Below are positions 33,569-43,127 of a DNA stretch of 64,000 nucleotides, one piece after another. A program made the position numbers and the translations under genes. Source of the DNA: Spirochaetaceae bacterium (GTDB taxonomy: Bacteria > Myxococcota_A > UBA9160 > UBA4427); contig JACKFD010000011.1 of assembly GCA_020632655.1 (NCBI GenBank), positions 62,001-126,000 of the forward strand, given 5' to 3'. The notes below the pieces were generated by a model, which was given only the letters and a program-made list of their open reading frames with translations, was not told the DNA's origin and searched no databases. Positions within the stretch are counted from its first letter, which is position 1. Every line of letters begins with the position of its first letter.

Positions 33569-35020
33569 TCAGGCGGTCGGCGAGTCGGTCGCCGAAGCGC
33601 TTCCGTCCAGATCGATCCCGACGGCCGCCGCGATCTGGGCGAAGCTGCGCTCGACGGCGTCGGCGACGAGCTCGAGGTCGGGGACGGCCTCGTAGTCCGC
33701 GTTGAAGCCCCAGCAGAGCTTCCCCGCGTAGCTGACCAGTGCGATCCCGAGCGCCGTGTTCTCGGCGATCGGGACCTGCGAATAGAGGGACTCGAGTCGG
33801 GCGCCGAGCAGGTAGAGCGGCTGCTGCGGCCCCGGCACGTTCGTCACCATCAGGTTGTAGGGAGCGCCGCCCGTCGCTGCGCGACTCGCCAGGCTCATCA
33901 GGATCGTCGGGGTCCACTCGGCGATGCCCATGATCAGGTCCACGTCGAGGGCCTGCTTCGAGGCCTTGAGCGCTCGGGTCGCCGCGTGGATCTTCTCGAT
34001 CCGCTTCATCACGTCGGGCTCGTCGACGGGTGCATCGACGAACCACTGCGAGACGCGGTTGCCCATCTCCCGCTCGCCCTCCGCGCGCAGACTGACCGGC
34101 GCAGCGATGCGGAAGTCGATCCCGTCGAGGGACTCGCCTCGCACCAGCAGGAACTCGCGCACTGCGCCGGTGACGGTCGCGATGACGAGGTCGTTGATCG
34201 TGCAGCCGAGCGCGCGGCGTACGCGCTTCACCTGACCGAGGGGCATGTCCCGCCAGTCGAAGCGGCGATGGGGACCGACCGGCGCGTTGATCGCCGTCTG
34301 CGACGGCAGCTCGCGCATCGAGCCCATGGTCTGCCGGATCGAGCCCACCCGCGTCGCGAGATCCCGACCAAGCTCGCCGAGCTCGCCCCGGGCCTGCCCC
34401 AGCCCGCGGAGCAGCCGGCCCGGGAGGCTTGCATAACGACCGACTTCGTCCGCCAACAGCTCCGCGGCGCTCGGCGCCTTGCGCGGCGTCCAGGGCGGCG
34501 CGGGCTCCGTACGGCGCTCCGCCGGATCCGTCGAGTGGAGGATCTGGGCGAGATCGCGGCCCGCCATACCGTCGACCATGCAATGGTGGATCTTGCTGAT
34601 GACGGCGAAGCGCCCGCCCTCGAGTCCCTCGACGACCCAGGCCTCCCAGAGCGGCTTCGAGTGATCGAGGGGCTGCGCCATGATCCGCGCGGACAACCGC
34701 TTGAGCTGCTCCTCCGTTCCGGGTCGGGGCAGACTCGTGTGGCGCACGTGGTAGCCGAGATTGAACTCGGGATCGTCGACCCAGACGGGATGGCCGACGA
34801 CGGGGATCCACTGGAGCTTCTGGCGATAGCGCGGAATGAGGTGGAGGACGGCCTCGGTCGCACGGCGATAGGCCGCGACGTCGATCCCGCCGTCGGGCGT
34901 CGCGAGGGGACCCGCCTCGTAGATCAAGGTCGCCGAGACGTGGAGCGGAGTGTGCGGCTTCTCGAGCACGAGGTACGAAGCGTCCATCGCGCTCAGCCGT
35001 TCGCAGTGGGTCTCGATCAT
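33569..35020 (-). CDS. Wax ester synthase/diacylglycerol acyltransferase (WS/DGAT)
   Basis: A 483-residue WS/DGAT. The catalytic HHxxxDG is HHCMVDG (145-151); the family ND-motif region (CTINDLVIATVTGAVREFL) and PLYLLGARLESLYSQVPI near the C-terminus are also present. It uses acyl-CoA to make triacylglycerol or wax esters deposited as lipid bodies. GGAGAG precedes the ATG at 35020. It is the second gene of the plsB operon, 40 bp below plsB. Substrate preference between alcohols and diacylglycerol cannot be told from sequence. Confidence 0.92.
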   Translation of the reverse strand: MIETHCERLSAMDASYLVLEKPHTPLHVSATLIYEAGPLATPDGGIDVAAYRRATEAVLHLIPRYRQKLQWIPVVGHPVWVDDPEFNLGYHVRHTSLPRPGTEEQLKRLSARIMAQPLDHSKPLWEAWVVEGLEGGRFAVISKIHHCMVDGMAGRDLAQILHSTDPAERRTEPAPPWTPRKAPSAAELLADEVGRYASLPGRLLRGLGQARGELGELGRDLATRVGSIRQTMGSMRELPSQTAINAPVGPHRRFDWRDMPLGQVKRVRRALGCTINDLVIATVTGAVREFLLVRGESLDGIDFRIAAPVSLRAEGEREMGNRVSQWFVDAPVDEPDVMKRIEKIHAATRALKASKQALDVDLIMGIAEWTPTILMSLASRAATGGAPYNLMVTNVPGPQQPLYLLGARLESLYSQVPIAENTALGIALVSYAGKLCWGFNADYEAVPDLELVADAVERSFAQIAAAVGIDLDGSASATDSPTA

Positions 35021-35060
35021 GGCCAGCTCTCCAGCCTCGCACGAAGCAAGGCGAGTGGGG

Positions 35061-37424
35061 TCAGCGGATGGCGCCCGTACGGCGCGCGGAGACGAGGGCC
35101 TCGATGCCGTCGATCCGCCGGATCGTGTCCGAGAGCTCCGCTGCGAAGCGCAGTCGCGCCTCGACGATCTCGGCGGGATCGCCGGCCAGGAGCCCCCGAT
35201 TCCCGGCCAGCCGGACGCCGTTCTGCAGGAGCGTCCGGGAGACGGACTCCGCGCCCCGGATTCGTCGCTGGCGCAGGTACTGCTCGCCCTGGAGAAGGCA
35301 GTCGCGGACGAGGGCGCGCTCGTCCGTGACGGGCGCCATGCCGAGTGAAGCCAGCCGGTCGGCGACGATCGAGTAGGCCTCGAGGAATGCCCGGAGCGTT
35401 CGGTTCGCCTGGAAGGGGCGGATCGACTCGAGGATCTCCCGGGCCTCGTCCGGATCGTCGACCCTCTTCTCCCAATCCTGCGCGTGCAGCGAGAGCTCGT
35501 GGCGCAGCTCGTCGACGAAGAGCGGCTTCTCTGAGAAGAAGAAGTCGAACTTGAGCAGGTCCCGCAGCCGCAGCGCTTCCCCCCAGAAAGCCTGCCCAGC
35601 TTCTCCGACCGCCGCCTCGCTCGCCCGGAGCAGTGCGAGCTCGGCGATCGCACCGTTCGTGAGGAAGTGGATCATCGTGTTCCGGTAGTAGGCCGCCGCG
35701 AGGTGCTGCCCCGGCGCGATCGAGTAGATCCGCTCGGGTCCCGCATCGAAGCGCTCGAGCACGCCGCTCGAGACCAGCGTATCGAGGGTCGCCTCGACGG
35801 CCTCGAGCGACTCGAAGCGCAGCTTCTCGGAGACGGGCAGCCCGCGCCCGGTGACGAAGCCGGTCAGATCCGCGAGCTCGCGATGGATCTCCTCGAGTGC
35901 CATCGCGCGGTCTCCCGAGCCGAGCATCGCGAGGGTCGCGAGCGAGATCGGCGTGACGGGGGTGACGCGATTGATCCGCGAGCAGACCTCGAAGGCGAGC
36001 TTCGGGACGACGAGCGGGTCCTGCACGCCCTGCCCGTTCGGCTCGCCGAGCGCGGTGCGGAGCGAGATCGGCTCGCCGAAGCGCAGGTCGATGCTCCCGT
36101 AGTGACGGCCGAGACCCTTCAGGAAGCGGAAGAGCCAGCCGATCCCCTCGCGCTCCTTGGGCGCGCCCCTCTGCTCGGCCGCGTAGTCGGCGACCTCCGA
36201 GATCTGGTCGTAGGCGACCGAGACCGGAACCAGGATCACGTCCTCGCTCTTGCCGCGGAGGTAGGAGTCGACGACGTAGGCGAGCAGCCCGTAGCGCGGC
36301 GGAAGGAGCTTGCCGGAGCGCGAGCGCCCGCCTTCGATGAACCACTGGAGCGGAAAGCGCTTCTCCACCAGGAAGTCGACGTAGCTCCGCATGACGAACT
36401 TGTAGACGGGGTCGTCCCCGAAGCTGCGTCGGATGAAGAAGATGCCGGCGCGGCGCGCGATCGGCCCTTGCGGGAAGAAGTTCATGTTGTCGCCGCCGGC
36501 CGTATGACTCGGCGGGAGCCCGCGCTCGTGGAGGGCGCGGAACACGACGGGGTGGTCGAGATTCGACTTGTGGGTCGGCAGGAAGACGACCGGATGCTGC
36601 GAGGAGAGCGCGCGAATCGCCTCGATCTCGACCGGATCGACGCGCAGATGGTCGTAGCCCCGCGTCGAGGACGAACGACAGAGCCGCGCGAAGACGTCGA
36701 TCCACAGAGGGCTGTGGCTCGCCGCGATCTCGCGCAGGGCCCGGTCGGCCTCCTTGCGAACGCGTTCGATCGGCCGACCGGCCTCGCGTGCGATCTGCTC
36801 GAGCCCGCCCCGGAAGGCGGGGCGGTCGAGGATCTCGGCCTTCAGGAAGCGGGGGATCTTGTAGCGACCCCCTCGATGTCGTCGCTCCGCGCGATCCAGG
36901 GCGAGCGCAGCCTGTCGCACGACGAAGGGCACGAGTCCCGTGGTCTCCGCGAGATCCGACCCGAGCGCCTCCTGCCAGCGACGTCGCAACGCCCGGGCGG
37001 TCGCGGGCTCACCCGCGACGACGCGGCAGCGGTCCGGGGCGAAGCGCTGGATGAAGCGCGCGCGGAGCGGGCCCGGATCCCGCGGATCGCCGAGCAGCAT
37101 CAGGTCGAGGAGTCCGGCCTCCCGGCGCCCTTCCCGCTCCGGCGCCAGCCAGACGACCCGCAGTGGCGCGACCCGCAAGGGCTCGCCCGAGGAGAGGCAG
37201 ACCTCGAGCGCCGCGCCGTCGATCGGACGCGGGCGGCGCGAGCTCGGGATGCGGATCGCCTCGACCCGGTCGGCCGGCAACCCGTCGGGCCGCGCCGACT
37301 CGATCCACGAGCGGAGGACTTCCACCTCGAGCGCGCTGGCCGCATCCAGCAGGAAGAGGACCCGTTCGCCGGGGGCGCCGGGCCAGGCGGGATTCGGGAT
37401 CGCTTCGCTCGTCGACGGATCCAT
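35061..37424 (-). CDS. plsB: Glycerol-3-phosphate 1-O-acyltransferase
   Basis: A 787-residue PlsB-type enzyme, close to the E. coli (about 807) and mycobacterial PlsB2 lengths. The acyltransferase blocks are intact: THKSNLDHP (block I, His285 and Asp290), GGDNMNFFP (310-318) and FIEGGRSRSGKLLPPR (362-377). It forms lysophosphatidic acid, the first step of phospholipid and triacylglycerol synthesis, at the inner membrane. It heads a four-gene minus-strand operon (plsB, WS/DGAT, HAD-PlsC, acyl-CoA ligase) and is divergent from a LysR regulator 80 bp away, a typical regulator-target pair. Confidence 0.93.
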   Translation of the reverse strand: MDPSTSEAIPNPAWPGAPGERVLFLLDAASALEVEVLRSWIESARPDGLPADRVEAIRIPSSRRPRPIDGAALEVCLSSGEPLRVAPLRVVWLAPEREGRREAGLLDLMLLGDPRDPGPLRARFIQRFAPDRCRVVAGEPATARALRRRWQEALGSDLAETTGLVPFVVRQAALALDRAERRHRGGRYKIPRFLKAEILDRPAFRGGLEQIAREAGRPIERVRKEADRALREIAASHSPLWIDVFARLCRSSSTRGYDHLRVDPVEIEAIRALSSQHPVVFLPTHKSNLDHPVVFRALHERGLPPSHTAGGDNMNFFPQGPIARRAGIFFIRRSFGDDPVYKFVMRSYVDFLVEKRFPLQWFIEGGRSRSGKLLPPRYGLLAYVVDSYLRGKSEDVILVPVSVAYDQISEVADYAAEQRGAPKEREGIGWLFRFLKGLGRHYGSIDLRFGEPISLRTALGEPNGQGVQDPLVVPKLAFEVCSRINRVTPVTPISLATLAMLGSGDRAMALEEIHRELADLTGFVTGRGLPVSEKLRFESLEAVEATLDTLVSSGVLERFDAGPERIYSIAPGQHLAAAYYRNTMIHFLTNGAIAELALLRASEAAVGEAGQAFWGEALRLRDLLKFDFFFSEKPLFVDELRHELSLHAQDWEKRVDDPDEAREILESIRPFQANRTLRAFLEAYSIVADRLASLGMAPVTDERALVRDCLLQGEQYLRQRRIRGAESVSRTLLQNGVRLAGNRGLLAGDPAEIVEARLRFAAELSDTIRRIDGIEALVSARRTGAIR

Positions 37425-37504
37425 GAGGGGCTCCCTTCGCTTCGTCCCCCCGATTTCTACGCTTCTTTCAGAAATCCTTCCAATGCATTGTTAATATCGA
37501 CTCC
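37425..37504. promoter_or_regulatory. Divergent plsB/LysR control region with palindromic operator candidate
   Basis: An AT-rich 80-bp gap. CAATGCATTG at 37482-37491 is a perfect 10-bp palindrome, a plausible half of a LysR T-N11-A operator. On the minus strand TTGGAA and TAGAAA, 18 bp apart, could be the plsB -35 and -10. TTAATAT immediately to the right of the palindrome could be part of the regulator's own promoter. Confidence 0.45.
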
Positions 37505-38503
37505 ATGCGTGAAACGAATATCCAGGCGATCGACCTCAATCTGCTCACCGCCCTCGAAGCCCTGCTCCGGGAGGGGAGCGTCTCCGCGGCGGCTCGTGCC
37601 GTCGGCCTCAGCCAGCCCGCGATGAGTCGCGCGCTCGGGCGGCTGCGAGACCTCCTCGGGGATCCGCTGCTCGTGCGCGCGGGGCATCGCATGATCCCGA
37701 CGCCCCGCGCCCGGGCGCTCGAAGCGCCGCTCGCTCGGACGATGGAGGCGATCCGGCGGACCTTCGAGCCGCCCGGCGAGTTCCGCCCGCACGAAGCGTC
37801 GCGATCCTTCGTCGTCACGTCGATCGACACGACCCAGGCGGTCGTGCTGCCGATGCTGCTCGCGCGCCTCGCGACCCAGGCCCCGGGCGTCGAGGTGTCG
37901 ACGGCTCCCTTCCGCTCGACCGGGGAGACCTTCGGGCAGCTCGCCTCGGGCCAACGGGACCTCGCGATCGGGAGCTTCGACTCCGTACCCGACGGAATCC
38001 GGAAGGCCCTGCTCTACGAGGATCGGATGGTCTGCCTCGTCCGGAGCGACCATCCCCGGATCGGATCGCGGCTCGGCATGAAGCGCTATCTGGCGGAGTC
38101 GCATCTGGCCGCCGAGTCCGGCCCCTCGGCCGAGCGACCCTTCACGATCGAGCAGCTCCTCGGACGACGCGGCCACGAGCGGCGCGTCGTCTGTCGCGTC
38201 GACCACCTCGGCATGGCGCCCTTCATCGTGGCCCGCACCGACCTGATCTGCTCCGCCCCCAGCCGTACGATCATGCCCTTCGCCCGGGGCCTGGGCGTGC
38301 GTGCGCTCGAGCCTCCCTTCGAGACGCCGCCCTTCTCGCTCCACCTGGCGTGGCATGCACGGAGCGAGGCGGACCCGGGCAACACGTGGCTCCGGGAGAC
38401 GATCCTCTCGCTCTTCGCGGACGATCGGCGGAGCCTGCCTGGCGGACAAGTGGGCCCGCGACCGGGAAGGCGTCGCTCTCGCTCTCAGTCCGGCAGCGCG
38501 TAG
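37505..38503 (+). CDS. LysR-family transcriptional regulator
   Basis: A 332-residue LTTR. The N-terminal winged helix-turn-helix is canonical (LNLLTALEALLREGSVSAAARAVGLSQPAMSRALGRLRDLLGDPLLVR, residues 11-58), followed by a NodD-like periplasmic-binding-fold domain. The basic, Ser/Arg-rich tail of about 20 residues is unusual and overlaps the convergent PQQ-enzyme gene by 19 bp. It is divergent from plsB and likely controls that lipid operon and itself. The effector is unknown. Confidence 0.92.
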   Translation: MRETNIQAIDLNLLTALEALLREGSVSAAARAVGLSQPAMSRALGRLRDLLGDPLLVRAGHRMIPTPRARALEAPLARTMEAIRRTFEPPGEFRPHEASRSFVVTSIDTTQAVVLPMLLARLATQAPGVEVSTAPFRSTGETFGQLASGQRDLAIGSFDSVPDGIRKALLYEDRMVCLVRSDHPRIGSRLGMKRYLAESHLAAESGPSAERPFTIEQLLGRRGHERRVVCRVDHLGMAPFIVARTDLICSAPSRTIMPFARGLGVRALEPPFETPPFSLHLAWHARSEADPGNTWLRETILSLFADDRRSLPGGQVGPRPGRRRSRSQSGSA

Positions 38504-40647
38504 GCCACATAACGCGATCCCGACTTCGTTCCCAGCTTGCCACCGCCCGCCGCGACCACGACGTATTGCCGCCCGTCGACCTCGTAGGTCGCGGGCGTCG
38601 CATAGCCCGCCGCCGGCAGCCGCGTCTCCCAGAGCACCTCGCCCGTCCACTTGTCGAAGGCACGCAGCTTCTCATCCGCGGTCGCGGCGATGAAGAGGAG
38701 GCCACCGCCCGTCACGACGGGGCCGCCGTAGTTCTCCGTCCCGGTCCGGACGAGACCGCGGGCCGCGAGATGCGGGTACTCGCCGAGCGGCACCTGCCAC
38801 CGGAGCTCGCCACGCGCGAGGTCGATTGCGGTCAGCGTGCCGAAGGGCGGCTTCGTGATCGGCACGCCCTCGTCGTCGCGCAGGTACTCGTAGCCCGCCG
38901 TCACGTACTTCGACTCGCTGCCGGGCCGGGCGTCGAGCTCGGCGAGCGCCGCTCCGGGATCGTCGGGGTTCGCGATGTAGGTCGTGAGGCGCTCGAGGGT
39001 CGGGAGCGGCAGGTCGACGAAGCTCGGCATGCGCCCGCCACCGAGCGCGATCACCGTCAACAGCTCGACCATCGTCCGGCGCTCGCCCACGTCGCGGATC
39101 GACGGCCCGACGCCCGTCCCGCGCAGGTCCGGCCCATGGCAGACGCCGCACTTCTCGAGGTAGAGCCCGCGCGGATTCGAGCCGGGCGGCCGCTCCATCA
39201 GGCGCAGCACGGCGCCGACTTCGTTCGCGTTCACGAAATAGAGCCCCGACTCCGCGTCCCAGGCCGCGCCGCCCCACTCCGCGCCTCCATCGAAGCCCGG
39301 ATACATCGCCGAGCCCTCCAGACTCGGCGGGATGAAGTTCTCCCCCGTCCGCACGCCCGCGAGCCGCTCGAGCTGCGCCTCGTAGAAGCCCTCGCCGCGC
39401 GCGCGGTCGATCATCGAGCGGTCGAAGCCCTGTCGCGTGAAGGGCGGCGGTGCCGTTGGGAAGGGCTGGGTCGGCGAGACCCACTCGCCCTCCATGATCG
39501 ACGGATGCACGGGGCGCTCCTCGATCGGGAAGACGGGCTCGCCCGTCTCGCGATCGAAGACGAAGAGCAACCCCGCCTTCGTCGGCTGCGCGACCGCGTC
39601 GACCATGCGCCCCTCGTGCTCGAAGCGCACGAGGTTGGGCGGCGCCGGCAGGTCGCGATCCCAGAGATCGTGGTGCACGAGCTGCTGGTGCCAGATCCTC
39701 TCGCCGGTCGCCGCGTCGAGGGCGAGTACGGAGTTCGCGAAGAGGTTGTCTCCCGGCCGCTCGCCGCCCCAGAAATCCGGCGTCGCGGAGCCCGTGGGCA
39801 GGAAGACGATGCCCCGCTCGACGTCGAGGGTGACGCCGGACCAGGAGTTCGCGCCGCCCTGCCGCGTCGAGGCCCCTTCCGGCCAGGTATCGACGCCGAC
39901 CTCGCCGGGATGCGGGATCGTATGGAAGATCCATCGGATCGCGCCGCTGTTCAGGTCGTAGGCCCGGATGTCCCCGGGCGCCGCGCCCTCGCTCTCCCCG
40001 ACCTTCGTGCCGATCACGAGCAGGTCGCGATAGACCGCGCCGGGCGTCGGCGACGTCACCTCCCCGCGTCCATGCGCATGCGAGAGCCCCTCGCGTAGAT
40101 CGACGCGCCCGCCGCTTCCGAAGCTCGCGACCGGCTCGCCCGTCGTCGCGTCGAGCGCCCAGAGATCGTGCCCCGAAGCGGCGAGGATGCGACCGCCGTC
40201 GGGTCCTTCCCAGTAGACGACCCCGCGGTTGTGCCCCTGCGAGGCCGAGCCGTGCGCGACGGGATCGAAGCGCCACAGCTCGCGACCCGTCGCCGCGTCG
40301 AGGGCGAAGGGATGGGCGCGGCCGGTCGTGGCGTAGAGGACGCCGTCGACCACGATCGGGTTGCATTGGATCTGGGAGAGCGAGCCTTCGAGAGGGCCCG
40401 TGTCGTAGGTCCAGGCGAGCTCGAGTCGATCGACGTTGGTGCGGTCGATCCGGGTGAGGGGTGAGGTGTGCGAGCGGGCGGGGTCGCCGAGGTAGTGGCG
40501 CCACTCGCGGGCGGCACGCGGGTCGGGAAGCGGGGGCTCCGCCTCGCGCAGGCCGACGCACGAGGCACCGAGCAGTGTCACGCCCGTCGCGAGCCAGAGT
40601 GCCGAGAGCCCGAGACCCGCCCCGCCGATCCGCCGCTTCCCCCTCAC
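38485..40647 (-). CDS. PQQ-dependent quinoprotein dehydrogenase with embedded cytochrome c domain
   Basis: A 720-residue exported beta-propeller. PQQ-enzyme repeats run from about residue 55, with blades such as ALDAATGRELWRFD, ALDATTGEPVASFG and LDAATGERIWHQ. A cytochrome c domain with CGVCH (500-504) is inserted before the last blades, and the propeller closes with KWTGEVLWETRLPAAGYATP. The N-terminus has a basic, hydrophobic signal ending LLGASC, possibly a lipoprotein. The start is GTG at 40647 with GGAGGGG just upstream. It probably oxidises a sugar or alcohol in the periplasm, passing electrons to its own heme. No pqq synthesis genes are in the window. Confidence 0.85.
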   Translation of the reverse strand: MRGKRRIGGAGLGLSALWLATGVTLLGASCVGLREAEPPLPDPRAAREWRHYLGDPARSHTSPLTRIDRTNVDRLELAWTYDTGPLEGSLSQIQCNPIVVDGVLYATTGRAHPFALDAATGRELWRFDPVAHGSASQGHNRGVVYWEGPDGGRILAASGHDLWALDATTGEPVASFGSGGRVDLREGLSHAHGRGEVTSPTPGAVYRDLLVIGTKVGESEGAAPGDIRAYDLNSGAIRWIFHTIPHPGEVGVDTWPEGASTRQGGANSWSGVTLDVERGIVFLPTGSATPDFWGGERPGDNLFANSVLALDAATGERIWHQQLVHHDLWDRDLPAPPNLVRFEHEGRMVDAVAQPTKAGLLFVFDRETGEPVFPIEERPVHPSIMEGEWVSPTQPFPTAPPPFTRQGFDRSMIDRARGEGFYEAQLERLAGVRTGENFIPPSLEGSAMYPGFDGGAEWGGAAWDAESGLYFVNANEVGAVLRLMERPPGSNPRGLYLEKCGVCHGPDLRGTGVGPSIRDVGERRTMVELLTVIALGGGRMPSFVDLPLPTLERLTTYIANPDDPGAALAELDARPGSESKYVTAGYEYLRDDEGVPITKPPFGTLTAIDLARGELRWQVPLGEYPHLAARGLVRTGTENYGGPVVTGGGLLFIAATADEKLRAFDKWTGEVLWETRLPAAGYATPATYEVDGRQYVVVAAGGGKLGTKSGSRYVAYALPD

Positions 40648-40900
40648 GCGTCCCCTCCCCGGCTCGCGGTGCGGGCCGGTCCCGCCCGCAATCGGACGCC
40701 CGGCCGCGGCACTCACGGCGAACGCGAGCATAGGAGATCCGATCGCGGCCACGCGCGTCGCGCGACTCGTCGGCGACCGGCGACCCGGGGGCTCGCTGCA
40801 ACCCGGATCGCGGCCGCTAGAGTCCGAGCGCCGAGCCGCAGATGGCCGGAGCCGGCGATCCCGGACGACCGGCGCCCCGGCTCGACGACGGAGCTCCGAC

Positions 40901-41422
40901 ATGGCGCATTTCCTCGCGACCCTCGACTCGCCCGCCTCGGCGGCGGCGACGTTCGCCTACCTCGCGGACTTCGCGCACTGCGCGGCGTGGGATCCGACGG
41001 TGGCGGCGGCGCGACGCATCGGTCGTGGGGCGATCGGCGAGGGGAGCCGTTTCGAGGTCGTCCTGGCGGCGGGCCCGATCGAGCTGCCCTTCACCTACCG
41101 CGTCACGCGCTACGAGCCACCTCGACGGCTCGTGCTCGAGGCGGCGGGGAGATGGCTGCGCTCGCTCGATCGCATCGAGATCGAGCCGCACGGGCGCGGA
41201 TGTCGCGTCCGCTACGACGCGGACCTGCGATGGCTCGGCCCCGCCTACCTGCTCGACACGCCGACACACCTGCTCTTCCAGCTCTCGGGGCGGCGCTCGG
41301 CCCACGGCCTCGAACGCGCGCTCGCCCGACTCGCGCGCGACGACGAGGACTCGAAGGCCGAGCGCGGCCCGCGACGCCGACGACCGGCGACGAAGTCACG
41401 CGTCAGGGCTGGAGCCGCGTGA
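40901..41422 (+). CDS. SRPBCC (START-like) family protein
   Basis: A 173-residue helix-grip-fold protein of the polyketide cyclase/dehydrase SRPBCC group. The N-terminal hallmark is ASAAATFAYLADFAHCAAWDP and the strand RYEPPRRLVLEA follows. A basic C-terminal tail (GPRRRRPATKSRVR) is unusual. Such proteins bind or transform small hydrophobic ligands. The 3' end overlaps convergent pdxH by 20 bp. Confidence 0.8.
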   Translation: MAHFLATLDSPASAAATFAYLADFAHCAAWDPTVAAARRIGRGAIGEGSRFEVVLAAGPIELPFTYRVTRYEPPRRLVLEAAGRWLRSLDRIEIEPHGRGCRVRYDADLRWLGPAYLLDTPTHLLFQLSGRRSAHGLERALARLARDDEDSKAERGPRRRRPATKSRVRAGAA

Positions 41423-42104
41423 CCCGCCAGCGGTCGTCGCCCTCACGCGCCGCCTCGGGGCTGCGCGTCCACCGCGCCCGATCGTGCAGCCGCCCCGCCC
41501 GCTCGACCCAGAGCTCGATCCGCTCCGCCTGCACGACGTAGCCGCCCCAGTCCTCGGGTCGCGGAATCGCTTCGTCCCCGTCGACTCCGCCCCATCGCCT
41601 CGCCGTCTCCTCGAAGGTCCGTTCGAGCGCCTCGCGCGAGGCGACCGGTCGACTCTGCTCGCTCGTCCACGCCGCGATCCGGGAGTCCCGGGGCCGGCTC
41701 GCGAAGTAGGCATCGGAGTCGGCGTCGGGCGCCCGGATCACGCGCCCCCCGAGCCGCACCTGGCGCGCGAGCGCATCCCAATGGAAGACCAGGCTCGCGC
41801 GACCCGTCGCGTCGAGCGCGCGCCCCTTCACGCTGCCACGGTCCGTATAGAAGGTGATCCAGCCACGCAGGGGATCGAGTCCCCGCGCCAGCACCATGCG
41901 CACGTCGGGCTCGCCCTCCGCGTCGACCGTCGCGAGGGCGACCGCATCGGCATTCCGGATGTCCGGATGCGCCCGCGCCTCCGCGATCCAGCCCGCGAGC
42001 ATCGCGAGCGGCGACGGCGCCAACGGATCACGCAGCCAGGCCCCCGGCTCCGTCGCGGCCCCCGAACCACCAGTCGCCCCTCGACCCCTTCCTTCCCGAG
42101 TCAT
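41403..42104 (-). CDS. pdxH: Pyridoxamine 5'-phosphate oxidase
   Basis: A 233-residue PdxH. Typical segments are DAVALATVDAEGEPDVRMVLARG, ITFYTDRGSVKGRALD and the C-terminal RPEDWGGYVVQAERIELWV, which includes FMN- and PLP-contacting positions. It oxidises PNP/PMP to PLP, supplying the cofactor for PLP enzymes (linking in principle to RidA). The ATG at 42104 is preferred over 42152 because GGAGCAGAGA lies upstream; an extended N-terminus is common in the family. Confidence 0.93.
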   Translation of the reverse strand: MTREGRGRGATGGSGAATEPGAWLRDPLAPSPLAMLAGWIAEARAHPDIRNADAVALATVDAEGEPDVRMVLARGLDPLRGWITFYTDRGSVKGRALDATGRASLVFHWDALARQVRLGGRVIRAPDADSDAYFASRPRDSRIAAWTSEQSRPVASREALERTFEETARRWGGVDGDEAIPRPEDWGGYVVQAERIELWVERAGRLHDRARWTRSPEAAREGDDRWRVTRLQP

Positions 42105-42215
42105 CGATCTCTGCTCCCCGACCGTCCGGCCGCCGCCCACCCGGTCCACCACTCGAGACCCCGCCTCCCGAGGCCCGGGCGCGCCGCCGTCGCGAGCGCG
42201 CTAGAAGTCTCCGTC

Positions 42216-43127
42216 ATGAAATTCGTCCTCAGCCTGCCCTTCATGATGCATCCCTTGATACCGGAATTCCTCACCCAGGAATCCGTCGCCGAGGCGACCC
42301 GGGCGGCCGAGGCCGCGGGCTTCGACGCCGTCGCCGTGACCGAACATCCGATCCCGAACGACGACTGGCTCGCGAGCGGGGGACACGATGCCCTCGATCC
42401 CTTCGTCGCGCTCTCCTTCGCCGCGGCCGCGACGACGCGGATCCGGCTGCTCACGAACCTCACGGTCGTGCCCTACCGCAACCCCTTCATGCTGGCCAAG
42501 GCGGCGGCGAGCCTCGATCGACTCTCGGGCGGACGCCTGATCCTCGGCTGCGGCACGGGCTACCTGCGCGAGGAGTTCGACGCCCTCGGCATCGACTTCG
42601 ACGAGCGCAACGCCCTCTTCGACGAGTCCCTCGACGTGCTGCGCGCGACCTGGAAGAGCGAGAGCGTCACCTTCCGGGGCCGACACTTCCACGCGATCGG
42701 CAACACGGCGAACCCCGCGCCTGCCCAGCCCGAGATCCCGATCTGGATCGGCGGCAACTCGAAGCTCTCGCGCCGCCGCGCCGCAGAAAAGGCCCAGGGC
42801 TGGATGCCGATCCCGAATCCGCGCGCCCTCGGCGGCCGCCGCCGCACCGTGCACGTCGACGGCCTCGACGACCTGCGCGAGATCACGCAGTACATGCTCG
42901 ACCACGCCCGCTCGATCGGACGCACGACGCCGATCGACGTCTTCTTCCCCGCCCTCGAAGGCGTGGGCGAGCGGGGCCTCGACGCCCCCCGCCACGCCGA
43001 CTACGTCGCACGGCTCGCCGAGATCGGTGTGACATGGGTCCTCGCTCCGATCGGCGGGCGGGACCTTCCGAGCCTCCGGGACGCGATCGCCGCCTACGGC
43101 GAGGACGTGATCCGGAAGGCGCGATGA
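42216..43127 (+). CDS. Luciferase-like (LLM) F420/FMN-dependent oxidoreductase
   Basis: A 303-residue LLM TIM barrel. Landmarks are FDAVAVTEHPIP, LLTNLTVVPYRNPF, LDRLSGGRLILGCGTGYLREEF and IPIWIGGNS, typical of F420-type monooxygenases and dehydrogenases. An amidohydrolase gene overlaps its stop by ATGA, so the two enzymes likely act in sequence. Its paralog at 22579 belongs to a different operon. Substrate unknown; ketone, alcohol or ring oxidation fits the context. Confidence 0.87.
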   Translation: MKFVLSLPFMMHPLIPEFLTQESVAEATRAAEAAGFDAVAVTEHPIPNDDWLASGGHDALDPFVALSFAAAATTRIRLLTNLTVVPYRNPFMLAKAAASLDRLSGGRLILGCGTGYLREEFDALGIDFDERNALFDESLDVLRATWKSESVTFRGRHFHAIGNTANPAPAQPEIPIWIGGNSKLSRRRAAEKAQGWMPIPNPRALGGRRRTVHVDGLDDLREITQYMLDHARSIGRTTPIDVFFPALEGVGERGLDAPRHADYVARLAEIGVTWVLAPIGGRDLPSLRDAIAAYGEDVIRKAR

